Assembly (NCBI GenBank): GCA_933207985.1
Contig: OW240917.1
Coordinates: 103,858,625 to 103,922,624, forward strand
Direction: 5' to 3'
Length of the DNA: 64,000 nt
From: Pelobates cultripes
Taxonomy: Eukaryota; Chordata; Amphibia; Anura; Pelobatidae
Numbering within the stretch: position 1 is the stretch's first letter; every line of letters starts with the position of its first letter. Shown one piece after another: positions 44,591-55,599 of this stretch. Made by a program: the position numbers and the translations under genes. The notes beneath the pieces were generated by a model. That model saw only the letters and a list, made by a program, of their open reading frames with translations, made no database searches and had not been told where the DNA came from.

Positions 44591-46103
44591 CAGGGAGTGC
44601 AGAATTATTAGGCAAATGAGTATTTTGACCACATCATCCTCTTTATGCATGTTGTCTTACTCCAAGCTGTATAGGCTCGAAAGCCTACTACCAATTAAGC
44701 ATATTAGGTGATGTGCATCTCTGTAATGAGAAGGGGTGTGGTCTAATGACATCAACACCCTATATCAGGTGTGCATAATTATTAGGCAACTTCCTTTCCT
44801 TTGGCAAAATGGGTCAAAAGAAGGACTTGACAGGCTCAGAAAAGTCAAAAATAGTGAGATATCTTGCAGAGGGATGCAGCACTCTTAAAATTGCAAAGCT
44901 TCTGAAGCGTGATCATCGAACAATCAAGCGTTTCATTCAAAATAGTCAACAGGGTCGCAAGAAGCGTGTGGAAAAACCAAGGCGCAAAATAACTGCCCAT
45001 GAACTGAGAAAAGTCAAGCGTGCAGCTGCCACGATGCCACTTGCCACCAGTTTGGCCATATTTCAGAGCTGCAACATCACTGGAGTGCCCAAAAGCACAA
45101 GGTGTGCAATACTCAGAGACATGGCCAAGGTAAGAAAGGCTGAAAGACGACCACCACTGAACAAGACACACAAGCTGAAACGTCAAGACTGGGCCAAGAA
45201 ATATCTCAAGACTGATTTTTCTAAGGTTTTATGGACTGATGAAATGAGAGTGAGTCTTGATGGGCCAGATGGATGGGCCCGTGGCTGGATTGGTAAAGGG
45301 CAGAGAGCTCCAGTCCGACTCAGACGCCAGCAAGGTGGAGGTGGAGTACTGGTTTGGGCTGGTATCATCAAAGATGAGCTTGTGGGGCCTTTTCGGGTTG
45401 AGGATGGAGTCAAGCTCAACTCCCAGTCCTACTGCCAGTTCCTGGAAGACACCTTCTTCAAGCAGTGGTACAGGAAGAAGTCTGCATCCTTCAAGAAAAA
45501 CATGATTTTCATGCAGGACAATGCTCCATCACACGCGTCCAAGTACTCCACAGCGTGGCTGGCAAGAAAGGGTATAAAAGAAGAAAATCTAATGACATGG
45601 CCTCCTTGTTCACCTGATCTGAACCCCATTGAGAACCTGTGGTCCATCATCAAATGTGAGATTTACAAGGAGGGAAAACAGTACACCTCTCTGAACAGTG
45701 TCTGGGAGGCTGTGGTTGCTGCTGCACACAATGTTGATGGTGAACAGATCAAAACACTGACAGAATCCATGGATGGCAGGCTTTTGAGTGTCCTTGCAAA
45801 GAAAGGTGGCTATATTGGTCACTGATTTGTTTTTGTTTTGTTTTTGAATGTCAGAAATGTATATTTGTGAATGTTGAGATGTTATATTGGTTTCACTGGT
45901 AATAATAAATAATTGAAATGGGTATATATTTGTTTTTTGTTAAGTTGCCTAATAATTATGCACAGTAATAGTCACCTGCACACACAGATATCCCCCTAAC
46001 ATAGCTATAACTAAAAACAAACTAAAAACTACTTCCAAAAATATTCAGCTTTGATATTAATGAGTTTTTTGGGTTCATTGAGAACATGGTTGTTGTTCAA
46101 TAA
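44591..46103 (+). mobile_element. Tc1/TRT-type element (DD37E), right outer terminus lost
   Basis: The left end is CAGGGAGTGCAGAATTATTAGG after a TA (44589-44590). An inner perfect 20-bp inverted pair flanks the gene: GTGCATAATTATTAGGCAAC (44771-44790) and GTTGCCTAATAATTATGCAC (45944-45963). On the left the motif occurs twice (terminal and inner), an IR/DR layout. On the right only the inner copy remains; the sequence leaves the element near 46103 without a CTGCACTCCCTG end. Such an element could encode transposase but probably cannot move itself. Confidence 0.8.
44809..45825 (+). CDS. Tc1-family transposase, DD37E (TRT-like), intact
   Basis: A complete 338-residue frame with no stop or frameshift, close to the usual 340 residues for Tc1 transposases. 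It acts in the nucleus, binding the element's inverted repeats and cutting and pasting at TA. The N-terminus has a helix-turn-helix (residues about 8-45: LTGSEKSKIVRYLAEGCSTL, then IAKLLKRDHRTIKRF) and a basic stretch (GRKKRVEKPRRK, 49-60). Catalytic residues are Asp144 (VLWTDEMR), Asp237 (FMQDNAPSH) and Glu275 (DLNPIENLW). The last two are separated by 37 residues, which marks the DD37E/TRT type rather than classic DD34E. GGGGVLVWAGI (176-186) is the family Gly-rich box. The start codon is preceded by GGCAAA and fits the element's leader. The other Tc1 genes in this window are all broken, so this copy is the youngest or best constrained. Confidence 0.92.
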   Translation: MGQKKDLTGSEKSKIVRYLAEGCSTLKIAKLLKRDHRTIKRFIQNSQQGRKKRVEKPRRKITAHELRKVKRAAATMPLATSLAIFQSCNITGVPKSTRCAILRDMAKVRKAERRPPLNKTHKLKRQDWAKKYLKTDFSKVLWTDEMRVSLDGPDGWARGWIGKGQRAPVRLRRQQGGGGVLVWAGIIKDELVGPFRVEDGVKLNSQSYCQFLEDTFFKQWYRKKSASFKKNMIFMQDNAPSHASKYSTAWLARKGIKEENLMTWPPCSPDLNPIENLWSIIKCEIYKEGKQYTSLNSVWEAVVAAAHNVDGEQIKTLTESMDGRLLSVLAKKGGYIGH

Positions 46104-46440
46104 AAGTTCCTAACAAATACCTGCAGCTGTTGACTGTCTGTCTGTTTATCTATCTATCTATCTATCTATCCATCTGAAATGGTGCAACATGTGGCATTAT
46201 ATATCATGTCTAGAACTTTTAATCTACAAAATACAACAGCCTATAAAAACATCTAATGTAACCTACATCTTTATACTGGGTATGTTTCCCCTTTCAGATC
46301 ATGAACGCATAAATATTATGCAATTTTTTTTACAAAACAAAACCAAACTCGTAATAAAAGTACTTGAAATTAGCTGTATGAGAGAGGTACCCTAATGAAT
46401 CATTTAGTTTCTGCAACTAATTACCTGGATAAGATGATAA
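46104..46440. other. Unassigned interval with (TATC)n
   Basis: A (TATC)n microsatellite lies at about 46147-46170. Nothing else was recognised. Confidence 0.6.
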
Positions 46441-46870
46441 AGATAGTTACATAGTTACATAGTTACATAGCTGAAAAGAGACTTGCGTCCATCAAGTTCA
46501 GCCTTCCTCACATTTGTTTTTTGCTGTTGATCCAAAAGAAGGCAAAAAAACCCAGTTTGAAGCACAATTTTGCAACAAGCTAGGAAAAAAATTCCTTCTT
46601 GACCCCAGAATGGCAGTCAGATGTATCCTTGGATCAAGCAGTTATTACCCTACATTGAAAGATTATATCCTTGAATATTCTGTTCTTGCAAGTATGCATC
46701 TAGTAGCTGTTTGAACATCTGTATGGACTCTGATAAAACCACTTCTTCAGGCAGAGAATTCCACATCCTGATTGTTCTTACAGTAAAGAAGCAGGTATCT
46801 TGTACCGAACAGTTTATATCAGGGGGTGACCTACTGCATTTTCACTCTTTCCAATAGAATATTGGACGTT
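46441..46870 (-). pseudogene. CR1-like LINE 3' end fragment
   Basis: On the minus strand, FTVRTIRMWNSLPEEVVLSE then SIQMFKQLLDAYLQEQ (about 46790-46690) is the C-terminus of a CR1-type reverse transcriptase protein. The 3' UTR ends GATGGACGCAAGTCTCTTTT, then CAGC and (TATGTAAC)n, seen on the plus strand as repeated AGTTACAT at 46447-46470. The 5' side is truncated. It is a different subfamily from the CR1 at 60.3 kb, whose tail lacks the 8-bp repeat. Confidence 0.7.
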
Positions 46871-48497
46871 TTTGTTGTAGGGGTTGGCACTAGTTAATAA
46901 TAACAGAAAGATGAAGGAGCTCAGATCCCAAACATATGTTTATTTGCCACTCTTGTAAACCTTTGGATTAACACCTGCCTTATTTTAACAAGAGTAACAC
47001 AATCTAACAGGCTAACCTTTGCTGTTTTGCCTCAGAGCAGATATGGTGTGATTGTCGATGACACAAAGTGAAAACCTGTGTAAAGCAAGGTAGCAATTGT
47101 ATGTTAGCAATATTGCATAAGACTTTGTATAGCATTATAGAATGTATATATCAAATAAATCATTCTGGAGTATATTTGATAAAAAGATGAAATTAATCTT
47201 TGGAATCAAGAGTACCCAGAGAGAAAGGAGTAAAAACAAAATCTGAATAAAATATAAATAAAATACATGGCATTGCTGAATAATAATCTAGGGATATGCA
47301 TATATAAGCCTACATAACTATTTGCACAAGCAAAACTTAAAGCTCTGATGAAAGAGTAGAGAGTTTCTATATACTGGACAATACTAACGCAATGTGAAAT
47401 GTGTAAAAAAGTAAGGGAATTAGTGTGAATCTAGAAACAAGAAATGCATCCTTATTTACACAAGTGGCAACTTTCTGTGTGACTCTAAGAATAGTCCAAT
47501 ATACTAATATACTCCTGGTCCCATCAATGATCTCAAGATTACTTCAGTTCTAAACTTTACTGAATGTCAACATAACTCTATCTCATAAAGGGTGCAGTAT
47601 TAACACCCATCAGAATTTACATACTTTGAAATATTTCCTCAGAAGGGAGAACAGATTTGCACAACTATAAGATGGGAATAATTACAGGGAATAGGACAAA
47701 CAGAGGACACCCAGAGAGCTGAAAGAGGATTTTAAAAAACACCTAAAACATTTTCAAATTGCCGAAAGTCTATGCCCTAAAGTTTTCTTCTTTCAATTCA
47801 GGAGTCATTATGCTGTGAAAATTTGACAAATGCAAACATGATTTATTGCATTATGGGGATGAACAGTCATGCAATTATAAGTTCTCAACAAAAAGACAAT
47901 CATGGAATGATTTCAGACGTTTTAGAATATCATTAACCATCATTGTAATTCTGGACCATGACTCATTCTATGCACGCTGTGCACACACTTTAATCCACTG
48001 TGCAGAGATCAGAGCTTGAGGGAATTTATACATTAGATTCTTTGCCTCTGTTTACTCAACATAGAAAACTGATATTACGGACTGCCAAGTGACAAACACA
48101 GTAAAAAACAAATATAAAAAGAACTTCTGGAAAGGTTAGCTATTTCCATTAAAATATTATTTTAAACAGTGGTCTACACCATAGCAATAAACAAAACAAT
48201 GCCTGACTTTTTAATTCCTCCTTGGCAAATTTCTACAACTTGGAGTGACAGCTGTATAGTTGCTATTTTTTCCCATTCTAAGTGTATTTTATTAATACAT
48301 TTTTCAACAACAATACAGAAAACACAATAACTATAACAAAAACAGCATCCAATAATAGCATTGTTTCTATTTTGCAATCAAATTCTTTAATAGCATTGTT
48401 TCTGTTTTGCAATTAAATTTTTTTAACTTTGACTTGTAAAACACATTATAACAATGTACTGCTATATTGCATAAAATTTGGGACATCTTATAAATGG
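46871..48497. other. Unassigned AT-rich interval
   Basis: No gene or named repeat. A short direct repeat (AATAGCATTGTTTCTATTTTGC / AATAGCATTGTTTCTGTTTTG, about 48355 and 48392) is present. Confidence 0.5.
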
Positions 48498-48929
48498 TTA
48501 AAGGCTAGGGTTGAGCGGATACCTGAATGTTCGGGTCCGGCGGGTTCGGCCGAACTTTGAAAAAAGTCCGGGTTCGGGCTCGAACTTGACCCTGAACCCC
48601 ATTGAAGTCAATGGGGACCCGAACTTTTGGGCACAAAAATGCCTCTAAAAAACTCCTGGAAACGACTAGAGAGCTGCAAAAGGCAGTAAAATGGGGGTAA
48701 GAGTAGGACAAGTGCCCTGCAAACAAATGTGGATAGGGAAATCACTTAAAATAACATAAAAAATACAGCTGAGCCATAAAATAGCACTAGATGGAATCTT
48801 TGATTTTAGCTTTGGAAGAACATAAATCAAAATCTAAAGCATGGCTGTCAGGAAGATCACCAGAATTATCCATTTGAGAGAGGGTTGGAGTGCAGGGTAT
48901 CCTCTTTCATTGCTCAAACTGAGCTCAAC

Positions 48930-49060
48930 TCCTGATGCATGAAGAAAAGGCTTTCACAAGCCTCTTCTATTGTGTACATAGTTTATACTAAGTGACCCAT
49001 AGGTTGAGGAGGCAGTGTAGGTGGAAGCGGCGTTGGAGGAGGAGGAGGTAGCCAACACTG

Positions 49061-49136
<76 letters not shown>

Positions 49137-49860
49137 AAATTGGAGTAGCCCCCAAAATATTGGGACATATGCGGTGCATTTCTTGCAGTCCAGATGCATG
49201 GAGAAATGCTCAACTCCTGATGCATGGAGAAAAGGCCTTCACAAGCCTCTGCTAATGTGTACCTAGTTTATACTAAGTGACCCATAGTTTGAGGCGGCGG
49301 TGACCGTGGCGGTGTAGGTGGAAGCAGCGGTGGAGGAGGAGGATGAGGTAGCCAACACTGTTTTTTATGTTTTTTTTTTTTTTATTTTGATAGCCGACAA
49401 AATATTGGGATATACAAAAAAGGTAACATTTGTGGCCTGCGGTGCATTTCTTGCAGTCCAGATGCATGGAGAAATGCTCAACTCCTGATGCATGGAGAAA
49501 AGGCCTTCACAAGCCTCTGCTAATGTGTACATAGTTTATACTAAGTGACCCATAGGTTGAGGAGGCGGTGACCGTGGTGGTATAGGTGGTAGCCAACACT
49601 GTTTTTTATGGGGGGTTTTTTGTTTGTTTTTAATTGTGGTAGCCCACAAAATATTGGGACATACAAAAAAGTAACATTTGCAGCCTGCGGTGCATTTCTT
49701 GCAGTCCTGATGCAACTGCTGATGCATGGAGAAACGGCCTTACAAGCCTCTGCTAATGTGTACATAGTTTATACTAAGTGACCCATGGGTTGAGCAGTGG
49801 AGGAGGAGGATGAGGTAGCCAACACTGTTATATATATATATTTTTTTTTTTTTTTAATTG
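48930..49860. repeat. Tandem array A in the hAT element, about 230-285 bp unit, four copies
   Basis: AGTGACCCATAG(G)TTGAG recurs near 48991, 49276, 49544 and 49777. Each unit has a (GGAGGA/GGCGGT)-rich part, AGCCAACACTGTTTTTTAT, a T-run or TA-run, ACAAAATATTGGGA, then GCGGTGCATTTCTTGCAGTC and GATGCATGGAGAAA. The T/TA runs differ in length, which explains the unequal periods. Confidence 0.85.
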
Positions 49861-49945
49861 GGTTAGCACCCAAAATATTGGGAGATATAAAAAAAGACAA
49901 CGCTGTTCCGCAGAGAAGCTGTTGAAATTATAGTTGCGCAGGTAC

Positions 49946-50278
49946 TTTGTTGACTCCAGAGAACTTCGGGCCAATCGCACATCCCCGTGACAGCGACTTT
50001 GGATGCATTCGGATGTCATCCACATCAACTTTCGATGCCAGTTTCTGCGCCTACCATGGTGACCGCGGGTAACAGGGAATCAGGGTTCCATTCCGTACAG
50101 GGACCCCGAGAATCGGCTACCACATGCAAGAAAGGCAGCAGACGCGCAAATGACCCACTCCTGACATGGGAAGGTAGTGACAACAAATAACAATACAGGA
50201 TTCTTTAGAGGCCCTGTAATTGTAATGAGTCCACTTGCAATCCTTTAACTCTGATCAATTGGAGGGCAAGTCTGGTGC
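49946..50278 (+). rRNA. 18S rRNA pseudogene fragment 1
   Basis: This stretch follows the 5' domain of eukaryotic 18S rRNA: TTGACTCCAGAGAACTTCGG, ATCAACTTTCGATGCCAG, CTACCATGGTGACCGCGGGT, AATCAGGGTTCCATTCC, CGGCTACCACATGCAAG, AGGCAGCAGACGCGCAAATG, GGTAGTGACAACAAATAACA, GAGGCCCTGTAATTGTAATG and TTGGAGGGCAAGTCTGGTGC. It covers about human 18S positions 315-600. Substitutions scattered through universally conserved bases show that it is a dead copy. It stops abruptly before the CAGCAGCCGCGG block, where the hAT transposase fragment begins. Identification is by recall of the conserved rRNA sequence. Confidence 0.9.
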
Positions 50279-50284
50279 AGAGCG

Positions 50285-50745
50285 ACTGACCCGTGTGTGT
50301 TGCAGCTGAAACTCCACTATCGCTTGCTGCTGCTCGCACAGTCTCTCCAGCATGTGCAAGGTGGAGTTCCACCTTGTGGGCATGTCGCATATGAGGCGAT
50401 GAGCAGAAAGGCCAAAGTTATGCTGCAGCGCAGATAGGTGAGCAGCAGCAGGGTGAGAACGCCGAAAGCACGCACAGCCACTACAGTGAATGTCACATCC
50501 TGTTCCAAGTTGCGGGTCAGTCTGGTGATGGCTTCTGGTATCCAGTACTCTTTTTACTGAAGCTGCATCAGGGTCCTGGTATGTGGCCGCACAAATGCTG
50601 GTGCTCAACACCAGGGGGCATGCGGTTACCCTGCACCAGACCCTGCTAATCCATTCCACACTGTGACTGCTAACTTCAACATCAGGCATACTGGGTCCCG
50701 GTCGTCCGACCGCCGCCCAGGTAGTGTCTAAGTCCTGGTTACCAG
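50285..50745 (-). pseudogene. hAT transposase fragment
   Basis: On the minus strand the frame includes SALQHNFGLSAHRLICDMPT then RWNSTLHMLERLCEQQQAI. The D-x-P-T-R-W-N-S-T-x-x-M-L-x-R block is the classic hAT transposase motif just before the insertion domain. Upstream residues (CDIHCSGCACFRR, corresponding to C.AH.LNL in intact relatives) are badly drifted. About 150 residues remain, without zinc finger, catalytic Asp/Glu context or dimerisation domain. It lies between the two 18S fragments and is antisense to them. Confidence 0.7.
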
Positions 50746-50751
50746 ACTGCA

Positions 50752-50855
50752 AAACTGCGAATGGCTCAATAAATCTGTTATGGTTCCTTTTATCACTCCA
50801 TCTGTTACTTGGATAACTGTGAGAAATCTAAAGATAATACATGCCGATGAGCGCT
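50752..50855 (+). rRNA. 18S rRNA pseudogene fragment 2
   Basis: AAACTGCGAATGGCTCAATA, TCTGTTATGGTTCCTTTTATC, CTCCATCTGTTACTTGGATA, ACTGTGAGAAATCTAAAGAT and AATACATGCCGATGAGCGCT follow 18S rRNA at about human positions 80-190. The fragment lies downstream of fragment 1 although it comes from further 5' in the rRNA gene, and both point the same way. Substitutions such as AAAGATAATAC for AGAGCTAATAC show that it is a decayed copy. Confidence 0.88.
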
Positions 50856-51390
50856 AGGGGACGGCCGCTCCGCTTTTGCACCCTGCTCCCTCTTATGCTG
50901 TGCTGGTGCCTCTGTGCGACCAGCGCCTCTTCCTCCAAACTGCACATGTCACTCGCATAACCTTGATTCCTTGTGGGGTCTAGGACCTCATCATCCTCCA
51001 CATCATCTTCCACCCACTCCTCAACCCTGCCCTCATTGCCAGTCTGCACACTGCAGAAAGCCACAGCAGTTGGCACCTGTGTTTTTCTAGCATGTAAAGT
51101 CTGCAAATGACATATAGAAATTGTTTTAGAATTGTATCTAGGCAACAGTTTTCCCCATAAACTGACCTCTCAGTTTGACTTGTGAGGGTATTGCCCCAGA
51201 ATTACAAAATTGCTTAAGTACCTCTTAGCTATTGATAACTGGTTTAAATATAGCAGCTTGTTATCTGGTAGTTTCTAGTGTAGAAAATATCAATGTGTTT
51301 TCTATCACTTAGATCTGTGTAACAAGTGTTGTAGGTGTGAAACAATATTACAAGTGACTGATGTAGTAAATTCAAATCAAAGTTACGCTT

Positions 51391-52668
51391 TGATTTGACT
51401 CTCAGATATGAAGTGAACACCCCAAATATACTATTTAGCACCAAAAAATTTTTTGTTTTTAAATTACTTACTTTTAATTACTTTTTAAAACTCCAATGTA
51501 AGCAGCAGATTAGCAGCAAAACAATTAGAATCTTTGCAACTGCGCAGTAAGCACACTATTTGACGCTTCTATTTGGCTCTCAGATATGAAGTGCAACGCA
51601 GGCCGCAAATGTACTATTTAGCAGATTAGAAGCAAAACAATTAGAATTCTTCCCACTGCACTGTAAGTGCACTATTAGACGTTTATATTTGACTCTCAGA
51701 TATGAAGAGCACGCCCAAAATGTACTATTTAGCAGATTAGCACCCAGAAAATAAGAATTTTTACAACTGCGCAGTTAGCGCACTATTTGATGCTTCTATT
51801 TGACTCTCAGATATGAAGAGCACGCCCAAAATGTACTATTTAGCAGTTTAGCAGCAAAACAATTAGAATGTTTACAATTGCTCCGTAACCGCCCTATTTA
51901 ACGCTTCTATTTGACTCTCAGATATGAAGAGCTGTCCCAAAATGTACTATTTAGCACATTAGCACCCAGAAAATAAGAATTTTTAAAACTGCGCAGTAAG
52001 CGCACTATTTGACGCTTCTATTTGACTGTCAGATATGAAGAGCATGCCCAAAATGTACTATTTAGCAGTTTAGCAGCAAAACAATTAGAATGTTTACAAT
52101 TGCGCTGTAACCCCAGTATTTGACGCTTCTATTTGACTCTCAGATATGAAGTGCACCCCACTAAAATACTATTTAGCAGTTTGGCACCCAAAGAATTTTA
52201 AGTTTTAATACTGCAATGTGACAGCACTATTAGACACTTCTATTTGACTCTCATATATGAAGTGCACGCCCCGAAATTTACTATTTAGCAGATTAGCAGC
52301 AAAACAATTAGAATGTTTACCACTGCACTGTAACCACACTATTAGACGCTTCTATTTGACTCTCAGATATGAAGTGCACCCTACTAAAATACTATTTAGC
52401 AGTTTAGCAATCAAAAAAATTTAAGTTTTAAAACTGCAATGTGACAGCAGTATTTGACGCTTCTATTTGACTCTCAGATATGAAGTGCACCCCAATAATG
52501 TTCTTTTTGGCACCCCAAAAATTTTACGTTTTAAAACTGCAATGTGACAGCAGTATTTGGATTCTATTTGACTCTCAGATATGAAGTGCACCCCACTAAT
52601 GACCAAAAAATTTTTACTTTTTAAAACAGTATATTTTAAGCTTCTATTTGACTCTCAGATATGAAGTG
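51391..52668. repeat. Tandem array B in the hAT element, about 111-bp unit, about 12 copies
   Basis: TTGACTCTCAGATATGAAG or a close variant occurs near 51393, 51573, 51688, 51800, 51910, 52021, 52132, 52241, 52354, 52466, 52567 and 52647. The central copies keep a period of 109-113 bp. Other unit words are ACTATTTAGCAG, CAAAACAATTAGAAT and CTATTTGACGCTTCTA. Edge units are shorter or longer. Confidence 0.9.
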
Positions 52669-53555
52669 CACCCCACTAATGTACTAGTTTACAGAATTCT
52701 TCCCTAAGCTGTCCCTCACAGCGGCAGCATCCTCTCCCTACACTAATAAGACCTCATGTGCGTGCGGCGCTACGCGACTCCAGCTTATATATAGAGGCTG
52801 GGTCACATGCTGCACTGGCCAATCACAGCCATGCCATTAGTAGGCATGGCTCTGATGGCTTCTAAGGGCACACGAGTCAAATGCGTATTGATTGGCTGCC
52901 CTACAGCCTTTGAAAACGCTCCATTAAATCGCCGAACACTGAACTCCAACCCGAACATACAGTGATATGTCCATGTTCGGGTCCGGGGTCCAAAAAACGT
53001 AATGTTCGGTACGAACCCGAACTTTACAGTTCGGGTTTGCTCAACTCTATTAAAGGCATATCTTCAACCCAGAACTTTCAAATAGAGGGCTATGTCTGCA
53101 CTATGATATATTTATATTTTTTATCTTTGAGGGTTGTTGCATTATGACTGAAGGATGGAAAGTATTAACTTTTAATACATGTCTGTGTTAAACACCATTG
53201 GTTGACATTTTAAGGGTTTACTGTATTGTTCGCATTAATTACTTTCTGCATGAGTTTGGACCATTCACATTAGTGCACCTTAATATTTTATACACTTTTT
53301 TGCACATGTTGTGATATCACTCTCATAGGAAGTCCCTATATATCAATAATGTTATTGAATTGCCTTTAGAATCAAAATCAATCTCCAATTCAAGTTGAGA
53401 CTGATAGGAAATATACAAGAGAAGGACCTGGTTGAGGATAGATGTACAATGGTGGGATAGAGCTGAAGAGATATTTACTGGGATGATATGAATAGACAGG
53501 AGTAGGACTTTTGCTTTAGTCCCTTGTATCACAATGTCTTGGGTTGGCCCTGATA

Positions 53556-54270
53556 TAGAAACATAGAATGTGATGGCAGATATAACCATTCAGCCCATCT
53601 AGTCTGCCCACTTTTCTAAATACTCTAATTAGTCACTGCCCTTATCTTATAGCTAGGCTAGCCTTATGCCTATCCTACGCATGCTTAAACTCCTTCACTG
53701 TGTTAAGCTATACCACTTCAGCTGGAAGGCTATTCCATGCATCCACTACCCTCTCAGTAAAGTAATACTTCCTTTTATTATTTTTAAACTTTTGCCCCTC
53801 TAATTTAAGACTATGTTCTCTTGTTGTGGTAGCTTTTCTTCTTTTGAATATGCTCTCCTCCTTTACTGTGTGAATTCCCTTTATGTATTTAAATGTTTCT
53901 GTCATATGTCTCCTGTCTCGTCTTTCCTCCAAGCTATACATGTTAAGTTCCTTTAACCTTTCCTGGTAAATTTTATCCTGCCATCCATGAACCAGTTTAG
54001 TAGCCCTTTTCTGAACTCTTTCCAAAGTATCAATATCCTTCTGAAGATACGGTCTCCAGTACTGAGTACAACACTCCAAGTAAGATCTCACCAGTGTTCT
54101 GAACAATGGCATGAACACTTCCCTCTTTCTACTGCTAATACCTCTCCCTACACAACCAAGCATTCTGCTAGCATTTCTTGCTGCTCTGTTACACTGTCTG
54201 CCTACCCTTAAGTCATCTGAAATAATAACTCCTAAATCCCTTTCTTCAGATGTTGAGGTTAGGACACATG
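53556..54270 (-). pseudogene. CR1 LINE 3' fragment, same family as 60.3-64 kb
   Basis: On the minus strand, GCVGRGISSRKREVFMPLF, YWRPYLQKDIDTLERVQKRA, YSLEERRDRRHMTETFKYIK and KRKYYFTERVVDAWNSLPAE are the C-terminal region of a CR1 reverse transcriptase protein. They nearly match the end of the large CR1 at 63540-64000. The 3' UTR follows, ending with GGGCAGACTAGATGGGCTGA and CATTCTATGTTTCTA, the normal CR1 terminus of this family. The 5' truncation is at about 54270. The flanks 53058-53555 and 54271-55348 show no gene. Confidence 0.85.
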
Positions 54271-55348
54271 TGTCATTAGAAGATAACGACTATTATGATA
54301 GTCTCTCATTTGGATTTAGAGCTATCATCTGGAACCATGAACTGATTGAGTACCCACCTCATTTCACATGACATGTGGGAAGTAGCCAGCACCAACTTTC
54401 TTATTAATCATCACAGTGTCATCTATAGTGTGATGGAATGGAAGGGGATATATCTCCAGCTGTTCATTGGTTAAGAGTATACAGATTGGACTTTCTGTTT
54501 TATTTTGACTATTTGCCTACTGCCTTTTTGTGCAGTCGGTGAATAATAACTAATCTGAGAATTGAATACGTTTAGTAGTAGATAGATTTGAATTTTTACA
54601 TGTGATAAATCTTTAGACCTGCTTTTTGCTAGTAAAGCTTATTGTGTGCATATTGGATATAATGAACTTAAATAGTGGGATTTTGATCTGCCACATTACA
54701 TTTCCACCACTCTATATTCGTTATTGTTTCCTTTTTTATCAGTTTCATCATCATAATCATCATCATCATGTTGGCACTCTTTCCTACACTGTTGTCATTT
54801 GTACCACACAAGTTTTACTAGGCTAAAGGTATTCAATATAATAAATGGATTTTTTTTTAAACTGATTACAATCTTTCAAGGAAGCTTGGACAGATATTCA
54901 AAGTGCTCCTCATATAGCTCTTGTGAAAGTTGCGTCACAGACAATCTTCACTCTGATATACAAAGCAAGGATATTTCAGTAATTGCAGTTATCACCGTCA
55001 TGAATTGTTAAGGTAATTATGAACTACCTGTTGGAGCCGTTAAAATATATGCTAGCAGTGTTTTTTCAATGAACTGATAAGGTAAGCATCTTGATCTCTA
55101 TACACTAAACATTAGAAAATTGGCACCACTGTGCCTAGTTCATACACGTATTCTCTGTTACTCACATCTCATGCACAATTTTCTAACTGGCAGTTTTGCA
55201 ATGTTACATAAATACAGTTTACTTTTCTCAAAGGATAGATAAATTCACATATTTTGAGAACAACATTAAATTGCAGTCTGAATGTGTTCCAAACAATTGA
55301 CTCAACTACTTTTTTTGATAATGGTTCAAGAGGGACATTGCAATATAC

Positions 55349-55399
55349 TTTAAACAAAAATATAACATTCTGATAATAGAACATTTGTCCTCTACAGTG
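55349..55399 (+). repeat. 51-bp direct repeat, left copy
   Basis: TTTAAACAAAAATATAACAT... to ...CAGTG is repeated at 59702-59752 with one mismatch (TCTACAG here, TCCACAG there). The two copies bracket the Penelope-like element. See the findings for the two explanations. Confidence 0.9.
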
Positions 55400-55404
55400 T
55401 ATGT

Positions 55405-55462
<58 letters not shown>

Positions 55463-55469
55463 ATGTGTA

Positions 55470-55507
<38 letters not shown>
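55400..55507. repeat. (TG)n(TA)n microsatellite
   Basis: TATGTGTATGTGTG then long TA runs, directly after the left 51-bp repeat and before the Penelope-like element. Confidence 0.9.
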
Positions 55508-55510
<3 letters not shown>

Positions 55511-55599
55511 GAGATTTGGACTGATCTTCCTCTTGTGCACCAGCTCATTCTAACATTTAGTGGATGTGACCCTTAATCATCATACTTTATACTCTATAG

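Larger units (their letters stand above)
48506..53049. mobile_element. 4.5-kb hAT element with 8-bp target duplication, tandem arrays and 18S rRNA fragments
   Basis: The ends TAGGGTTGAGC (48506) and GCTCAACTCTA (to 53049) are inverted, and both subterminal regions are rich in TTCGGGTCCGG and CCCGAAC words. TTAAAGGC is repeated exactly at 48498-48505 and 53050-53057, an 8-bp hAT-type duplication. Inside, in order, are tandem array A (about 48930-49860), an 18S rRNA fragment (49946-50278), a hAT transposase fragment on the minus strand (50285-50745), a second 18S fragment (50752-50855) and tandem array B (51391-52668). The transposase is incomplete, so the element is non-autonomous now. Confidence 0.88.

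Noticed and set aside
49987..50190. ORF of 66 codons on the plus strand
   Set aside because: It is a chance frame through the 18S rRNA fragment.
50828..51145. Minus-strand ORF of 105 codons with an acidic stretch (EEWVEDDVEDDE)
   Set aside because: It may be a drifted part of the hAT gene, but no hAT motif is readable and it overlaps the second 18S fragment, so it is not called.
51391..52668. Regularly spaced repeats resembling a CRISPR array
   Set aside because: The whole 111-bp unit repeats; there are no unique spacers, no cas genes, and the DNA is eukaryotic.
55169..55548. ORFs rich in Tyr-Ile repeats
   Set aside because: They are translations of the TA microsatellite.
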